Shown here one piece after another: positions 7,803 to 11,974 of a stretch of DNA of 11,974 bases (positions are counted from its first letter, which is position 1; each line of letters begins with the position of its first letter). Source of the DNA: Mycobacterium sp. (GTDB taxonomy: Bacteria; Actinomycetota; Actinomycetes; Mycobacteriales; Mycobacteriaceae); contig JAHFVB010000086.1 in the NCBI GenBank assembly GCA_023264755.1, positions 1 to 11,974 of the forward strand. Reading direction: 5' to 3'. The notes below the pieces were generated by a model. That model saw only the letters and a list, made by a program, of their open reading frames with translations. It was not told the origin of the DNA and searched no databases. Both the position numbers and the translations under genes were made by a program.

Positions 7803-8918
7803 ATGTCCTACGAGAGCACTGCTGAGCCCATCAAGGTGGGATATCTGATGGACTTCACGTTGCCGCCGGGTTTTCCGCAGGAGTTGTTCGCGTCCTTCAC
7901 TCAAACTTTCGACCTCGTCTTCTCCGAGGCCGTGGAGCAAGGGCTGATGGATCGGCCCGTGCAGATGGTCTACCGCGAGGTGGAGGGCCTGCCCAAGGGT
8001 TCGGTCAAGGCGGTGATAGACGCCTATGGCGAACTGGTCGATGCAGGCTGCCTCGTCGTGTTCGGTCCGAACATCACCGACAACTGCGTGCCGGTGCGCG
8101 AGGCGATCGAGGAACGCTTCAAGGTGCCCGCGATCAGCGTCACCGGCACCGACGACTGGCTGGGCGAGTGGACCTTCGCCTTCCCGCAAGGCTCGATGAC
8201 CGATGAGCCGATCTTCCTAGCCGAGCTCGTCGCCAAGCGCGGGCTGACCCAGATCGGTGTGCTGGTCGAGCAGAGCCTCATCGGGGAGAGCTATCTCAAG
8301 AACCTGCGAAGTGCGTGTCGACGCAAGGGCATTCGAATCGTCGCGGAGGTCGAGATCGCTCAGACAGCGCAGGACATCAACGCCGCCGTGCAGACCCTGC
8401 ACGAGGCAAAGTCCGAGGCAATCGTGCACTTGGGCTTCGGATTCGGGATCGTCTTCGTCAACCCGGCGCTCGACGGCCTGGGCTGGGACCCACCGCGATT
8501 CACCACCACTGCGTTCCAGAACGCGTGGGTCAACCCGATCATGTGGAACGCGTTCATGGGCTGGGTCGGCGTAGATCAGTACGACGAGGGAAACCAGATC
8601 GGACAAGACTTTCTGGATCAGTACGCCGTCAAGTACGACGGCAGCCGTCCGGAGTTCTGCGTGACGATGGTCAACCGCGACGTCGCCGCCACCCTGGTGC
8701 GGGCGTTCACCGACGCCCATCCGCTCAGCCCGCGCGGGGTCAAGGAAGCACTGGAGCGCGTAAAGATGCTGCCAGCTGCCTCGGGTGCTCCGGGAACCCA
8801 TGTCTCACTTGGCAAATGGACGCGAAGGGCATGGATGGGGGCCGGGTACCTGGTGGCTCGCACGCTCGATGCCGATGGCGTCAACTCGCACCTGGTAGCC
8901 CGTTTCGGGGAGGGATGA
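7803..8918 (+). CDS. Periplasmic-binding-protein-like (ABC branched-chain type) protein without signal peptide
   Basis: 371 residues. ATG 7803 is chosen because GGGGAG (7792-7797) lies five bases upstream and because the longer in-frame start lies upstream of promoter D. The fold starts at once with IKVGYLMDFT (10-19), and VVFGPNITDNCVPVREAI (85-102) and ISVTGTDDW (111-119) are typical of the Leu/Ile/Val-binding (Peripla_BP_6) group. There is no hydrophobic signal sequence, no lipobox cysteine and no ABC permease or ATPase gene in the window. It may therefore be a cytoplasmic ligand-binding protein rather than a transport component. It is first in an operon whose next gene, AveC-like, starts 4 bases after its stop. 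A role as sensor or carrier of the pathway substrate is inferred. Alternatively, the true N-terminus lies upstream, but the sequence there looks non-coding. Confidence 0.85.
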   Translation: MSYESTAEPIKVGYLMDFTLPPGFPQELFASFTQTFDLVFSEAVEQGLMDRPVQMVYREVEGLPKGSVKAVIDAYGELVDAGCLVVFGPNITDNCVPVREAIEERFKVPAISVTGTDDWLGEWTFAFPQGSMTDEPIFLAELVAKRGLTQIGVLVEQSLIGESYLKNLRSACRRKGIRIVAEVEIAQTAQDINAAVQTLHEAKSEAIVHLGFGFGIVFVNPALDGLGWDPPRFTTTAFQNAWVNPIMWNAFMGWVGVDQYDEGNQIGQDFLDQYAVKYDGSRPEFCVTMVNRDVAATLVRAFTDAHPLSPRGVKEALERVKMLPAASGAPGTHVSLGKWTRRAWMGAGYLVARTLDADGVNSHLVARFGEG

Positions 8919-8922
8919 CCGC

Positions 8923-10065
8923 ATGACCACCCAGGAATCCCCGCCGACCGGGGTGCCGGCCAATTCGCCCGGCTCGCCAAACAACGGCCCGAACTGGGGC
9001 CGACGGATTGCACTGATCGCATGGCTCGGGTTCCTCGGCTTGTTCGCTTTGGTCGGACGGACGGACGTCGACCCGCGTGTGGCCAACCCGAACGTCCAGG
9101 GGCGGCCGCGGCCAGTTGGGTTCCTGACCGGATTCGATCACTGGCAGGTCATCCCGCAGGTCGGTGCCTTGGCCATGGTCGTCGTGCTGACCGTCGTCTT
9201 CATCATCGGCTGGCGGCGCAACCCTGGCAGCCCGGTATTGCTGATGGTCCTGGTCACGACGCTGATCGTGTGGCAGGACCCAATCATGAACTGGTCGCCC
9301 TACGCCGTATACAACCCGATTCTGCTGCACTGGCCGGAATCCTGGCCACTGGTGATGATGTCGCCGACCGTCGAACCGTTCATCGTGTTCGGGTACGTGA
9401 CGTTCTATTTCGGCCCGTACTTTCCGGCCATCTGGATTCTTCGCAGAATACAGGCGAAACGTGGCCCGGAGGCGTTCGTCACCCGGCGCCCGCTGCTCAG
9501 CCTGGCGGCTCTGGTGCTGGTGATCGGGTTCGTCTTCGACGCGATCCTGGAAGTCACCCTGGTACGCACGGGGCTGTACATCTATTCGCAGACGATCCCG
9601 TTCGGCACGTTGTTCGCTGGTACCACCTTCCAATTCCCGCTGATCTGGGAGTCGTTCTCGGTGACGTTCGTGATGATCCCGGCGGCGATCCTGGTCTACC
9701 GCGACGACACGGGAAAGTCGATGGCGGAGAAGCTCGCCGCGAAGGCAAAGGTGTTCCCGAAGAAGCCCATACTCGGCACCTTCCTGGTGATGTTCGCGAT
9801 CATCAACGTCTCCTACTTCGCCTATGGCGGCTGGTTCTGGGCCATCAAGGCCAGCGGGTTGGCCACCTCGGTCGCCTGCCCGTGGCCGTACCCCGAGGCC
9901 AAGGTCTTCGACCCCCAGGGCTACTACGAGAAGGAAGGCGCCCAGGGGCCATTCTCGGTCGGCAAGTGGGCGACGTGGCAGTACGCGCTACCGAACGGGC
10001 GGCCCCACGTCGAGGCGCCGCCCCCTGGGCAGGGACCTTGTGCGCCCGAGCACGCGAATGGGTGA
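8923..10065 (+). CDS. AveC-like (spirocyclase AveC family) integral membrane protein
   Basis: 380 residues. ATG 8923 follows GGAGGG (8909-8914) by eight bases and lies four bases after the preceding stop. Seven hydrophobic spans are likely, near 28-45, 76-97, 103-118, 152-173, 190-212, 240-259 and 283-305. Conserved family-like elements are WQDPIMNW (117-124), SWPLVMMSP (140-148), VRTGLYIYS (214-222) and TFQFPLIWES (235-244). The soluble tail (about 310-380) is Pro-rich. It is paralogous to the protein at the left edge. AveC in Streptomyces shapes the avermectin spiroketal. Here there is no polyketide synthase, and the neighbours are oxidoreductases, so a role in oxidising or moving a hydrophobic compound at the membrane is more likely, by inference only. 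The reading frame and membrane nature are certain. Confidence 0.88.
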   Translation: MTTQESPPTGVPANSPGSPNNGPNWGRRIALIAWLGFLGLFALVGRTDVDPRVANPNVQGRPRPVGFLTGFDHWQVIPQVGALAMVVVLTVVFIIGWRRNPGSPVLLMVLVTTLIVWQDPIMNWSPYAVYNPILLHWPESWPLVMMSPTVEPFIVFGYVTFYFGPYFPAIWILRRIQAKRGPEAFVTRRPLLSLAALVLVIGFVFDAILEVTLVRTGLYIYSQTIPFGTLFAGTTFQFPLIWESFSVTFVMIPAAILVYRDDTGKSMAEKLAAKAKVFPKKPILGTFLVMFAIINVSYFAYGGWFWAIKASGLATSVACPWPYPEAKVFDPQGYYEKEGAQGPFSVGKWATWQYALPNGRPHVEAPPPGQGPCAPEHANG

Positions 10066-10090
10066 TGAACGCTTGCGCGAGGTGCAGACC

Positions 10091-11095
10091 GTGGCTGACC
10101 TGAGGACGGTCGTCATTACTGGCGCGGCCCGTGGGCTCGGGTTCGCTTCGGCGGTGCGACTGCACCGTGAGGGCTGGCGCGTGGTCGCGGCCGTGCGTAC
10201 GCCGGACCGCGCCATGCCGCTGCTACGTGAGGCGACCGGAGCGAGTGACGACGACGACCGGCTGATCGGCGTCCAGCTCGACCTGATGGACGCCGCATCG
10301 ATCTCGGCTGCCGCCAAGACGATCGAGGAGCGCGTCGGTGCGCCGTACGCGCTGGTGCACAACGCCGGAATCTCCGCTGCGGGCATGGTGGAGGAGACCG
10401 ATATGCAGTTGTGGCAGAACATGTTCGCCACGCACGTGATGGGCCCGGTGGAGCTCACGAAGGCGTTGCTGCCCGCTATGCGGGCGGCGGGCGAGGGTCG
10501 GATCGTGTTGGTGTGCAGCTCGGCCGGGGTACGCGGGCAGCCGGGTACCGGACCGTACTCCGCGAGCAAGGGCGCCATGGAACGCTGGGGCGAGTCGCTG
10601 GCCGGTGAGATCGCGCCGTTCGGGCTGGGCGTTACGGTGCTCGTCACCGGCACCTACGACACTGACATCATCACCGATGCGGGCACCACTGACGACCGGG
10701 ATTTCTCAGGGCCGTACGCGCGACTGCACCAGACGATGAATAGTCGCGGCCGGTTCGCGATCAAGTTTGCGCGACCACCGGAACGGTTCACCGACGGGCT
10801 GGTGAAGGCGCTGGCCGACCGTGGAGCGTTCCGCCGCCACGGCGTGGGTCCGGATGCGTCGATGTTGTTGTTGTCCAACAGATTGCTGCCGTCCCCGGGG
10901 ATGCATCACATGTCCCGGCTCGTGCTGGGCATTCCTAGACACGGCGCCATGCGCGGCGGCGCCTGGCCGTTGACGGGCGCCCAGCGGGCGATGGTGCTGG
11001 CCGCCAAGGTGATTCCCAAGTCACTGATGCACCGTTTGGCTGATCGAGCGGCTGCCCGCGCGACCGCTGACCTAGGGAGCGAGAGCAATGGCTGA
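10091..11095 (+). CDS. Classical short-chain dehydrogenase/reductase
   Basis: 334 residues from GTG 10091, which has GAGG (10079-10082) eight bases upstream and puts the NAD(P)-binding TGAARGLG (10-17) at the normal N-terminal position. An ATG at 10058, overlapping the AveC-like stop by eight bases, would add eleven residues but has no ribosome site. NAG (91-93), Ser144 and Tyr156-xxx-Lys160 complete the catalytic set. It lacks the insertion of the mycofactocin subfamily, so it should use freely exchanging NAD(P). The C-terminal extension after about residue 225 is longer than in a minimal 250-residue SDR and has no membrane span. Expected role: oxidation or reduction of an alcohol/carbonyl intermediate, next to the aldehyde dehydrogenase. 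The aldehyde dehydrogenase start overlaps its stop by eight bases, indicating an operon. Confidence 0.9.
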   Translation: MADLRTVVITGAARGLGFASAVRLHREGWRVVAAVRTPDRAMPLLREATGASDDDDRLIGVQLDLMDAASISAAAKTIEERVGAPYALVHNAGISAAGMVEETDMQLWQNMFATHVMGPVELTKALLPAMRAAGEGRIVLVCSSAGVRGQPGTGPYSASKGAMERWGESLAGEIAPFGLGVTVLVTGTYDTDIITDAGTTDDRDFSGPYARLHQTMNSRGRFAIKFARPPERFTDGLVKALADRGAFRRHGVGPDASMLLLSNRLLPSPGMHHMSRLVLGIPRHGAMRGGAWPLTGAQRAMVLAAKVIPKSLMHRLADRAAARATADLGSESNG

Positions 11096-11974
11096 TGCCA
11101 CGACGGCCGCCTACGAGGCGCGCATGTTGATCGACGGCAAGCTCGTCGACGGCGAATCCGGAACCTTCACCAACATCAATCCCGCCAACGAAGACGTGCT
11201 CGGCGAGGTCGCCGACGCCTCGAAGGCGGACATGAATCGGGCGATCGATGCGGCCCGGTGTTCGTTCGACGAAAGCGATTGGGCCACCAACCATCAACTG
11301 CGCAAGCGGTGTCTCGAACAGCTACACGATGCGATCAGGAGCGAGCAGGAGGAGCTGCGCGAGGAACTCATCCGGGAGGTCGGTGCGCCGCGCGCGGTCA
11401 CCCACGGTCCGCAACTGGACGCACCGCTTGCCGACGGGCTTAGATACCCGGCCAGATTGATCGATACCTTTCCGTGGGAAACCGATCTCGGCGACACCGT
11501 TGTGTCCGTCACCGGGGTGAACACGACGCGGAAGGTGTGGCACGAGCCGGTCGGAGTGGTCGGCGCCATTACGCCGTGGAACTTCCCGTTCGAGGTCACG
11601 ATCAACAAGCTCGGGCAAGCACTGGCGACCGGCAACACCGTGGTGCTCAAACCCGCGCCCGACACGCCGTTCAACGCGACTCGGCTCGGGCGTCTCATCG
11701 CCGAGAAAACCGACATCCCGGCCGGGGTGGTCAACGTGGTGACCGCATCCGATCACTTCGTCGGTGAGGAGCTGACGCTCTCGCCCAAGGTGGACATGAT
11801 CTCGTTCACCGGATCGACCGTGGTGGGCAAGCGGATCATGGAGAAGGGCGCCGCGACCATGAAGCGGCTGTTCCTCGAGCTCGGTGGCAAGTCGGCGACC
11901 ATCGTGTTGGAGGACGCCGACTTCAACACGGCCTGCTTGATCGGTATCGGTCCGCTGATGCACGCCGGCCAGGG
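11088..11974 (+). CDS. Aldehyde dehydrogenase (NAD(P)-dependent), C-terminus cut by window edge
   Basis: The first 295 codons of a protein that is normally about 480-500 residues. ATG 11088 has GGGAG (11075-11079) eight bases upstream and overlaps the SDR stop by eight bases. Visible motifs are TPWNFP (162-167) of the cofactor site, Lys188 in VVLKPAP, the Rossmann FTGSTVVGK (240-248), and ELGGKS (264-269) with the general base Glu264. The frame ends at HAGQ, just where the catalytic cysteine usually follows, so that residue lies beyond the window and cannot be checked. It would oxidise an aldehyde to the carboxylic acid, completing a P450, dehydrogenase, aldehyde dehydrogenase sequence. The substrate is unknown. 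Confidence 0.95.
   Translation, partial: MADATTAAYEARMLIDGKLVDGESGTFTNINPANEDVLGEVADASKADMNRAIDAARCSFDESDWATNHQLRKRCLEQLHDAIRSEQEELREELIREVGAPRAVTHGPQLDAPLADGLRYPARLIDTFPWETDLGDTVVSVTGVNTTRKVWHEPVGVVGAITPWNFPFEVTINKLGQALATGNTVVLKPAPDTPFNATRLGRLIAEKTDIPAGVVNVVTASDHFVGEELTLSPKVDMISFTGSTVVGKRIMEKGAATMKRLFLELGGKSATIVLEDADFNTACLIGIGPLMHAGQ

Noticed and set aside
9021..10103. 360-residue open frame on the plus strand in another phase
   Set aside because: Arg/Gly/Pro/His-rich shadow of the AveC-like gene, which has membrane spans, homology to its paralogue and a good ribosome site.

Overview
The window is high-GC actinobacterial DNA. It probably comes from an environmental Mycobacteriaceae (Mycolicibacterium-like) species. 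The support is a mycofactocin-coupled dehydrogenase, a remnant of the mycobacterial dihydrodipicolinate-reductase-like amine dehydrogenase family, two AveC-like membrane proteins, a tandem-domain TetR regulator, frequent GTG starts and tightly overlapping genes. The genus is an inference from gene content; no rRNA or tRNA is present to fix it.

Layout. At the left edge, on the minus strand, lie a 38-residue single-span membrane protein (516-632) and an AveC-like membrane protein cut by the window edge (1-519), joined by a GTGA stop/start overlap. Pointing right from the same divergent intergenic region are a decayed amine-dehydrogenase fragment (862-1222) and a cytochrome P450 (1252-2448). A mycofactocin-type short-chain dehydrogenase (2562-3440) follows. 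A two-domain TetR regulator (3472-4803) converges on it from the minus strand. Further right are a NorD-like VWA protein and a NorQ/CbbQ-like AAA+ ATPase (5153-7728), which overlap. Last is a tight operon of a signal-less substrate-binding-protein homologue (7803-8918), a second AveC-like membrane protein (8923-10065), a second short-chain dehydrogenase (10091-11095) and an aldehyde dehydrogenase cut by the right edge (11088-11974).

How it fits together. The most striking signal is a 16-bp motif, GAACAAATRTTAGGTT, found at five places, one at the head of each metabolic transcription unit (729-744 minus, 814-829, 2496-2511, 5097-5112, 7761-7776). At three of them it lies 1 to 4 bases downstream of a recognisable -35/-10 promoter, and at a fourth downstream of a -10 only. 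That places it at the transcription start, the classic position for a repressor operator. The window therefore reads as one regulon, probably a catabolic module. P450 hydroxylation, alcohol oxidation (mycofactocin SDR and classical SDR) and aldehyde oxidation (ALDH) form a plausible chain. The AveC-like proteins, the solute-binding homologue and the NorD/NorQ pair are the unexplained parts. The substrate cannot be read from the sequence.
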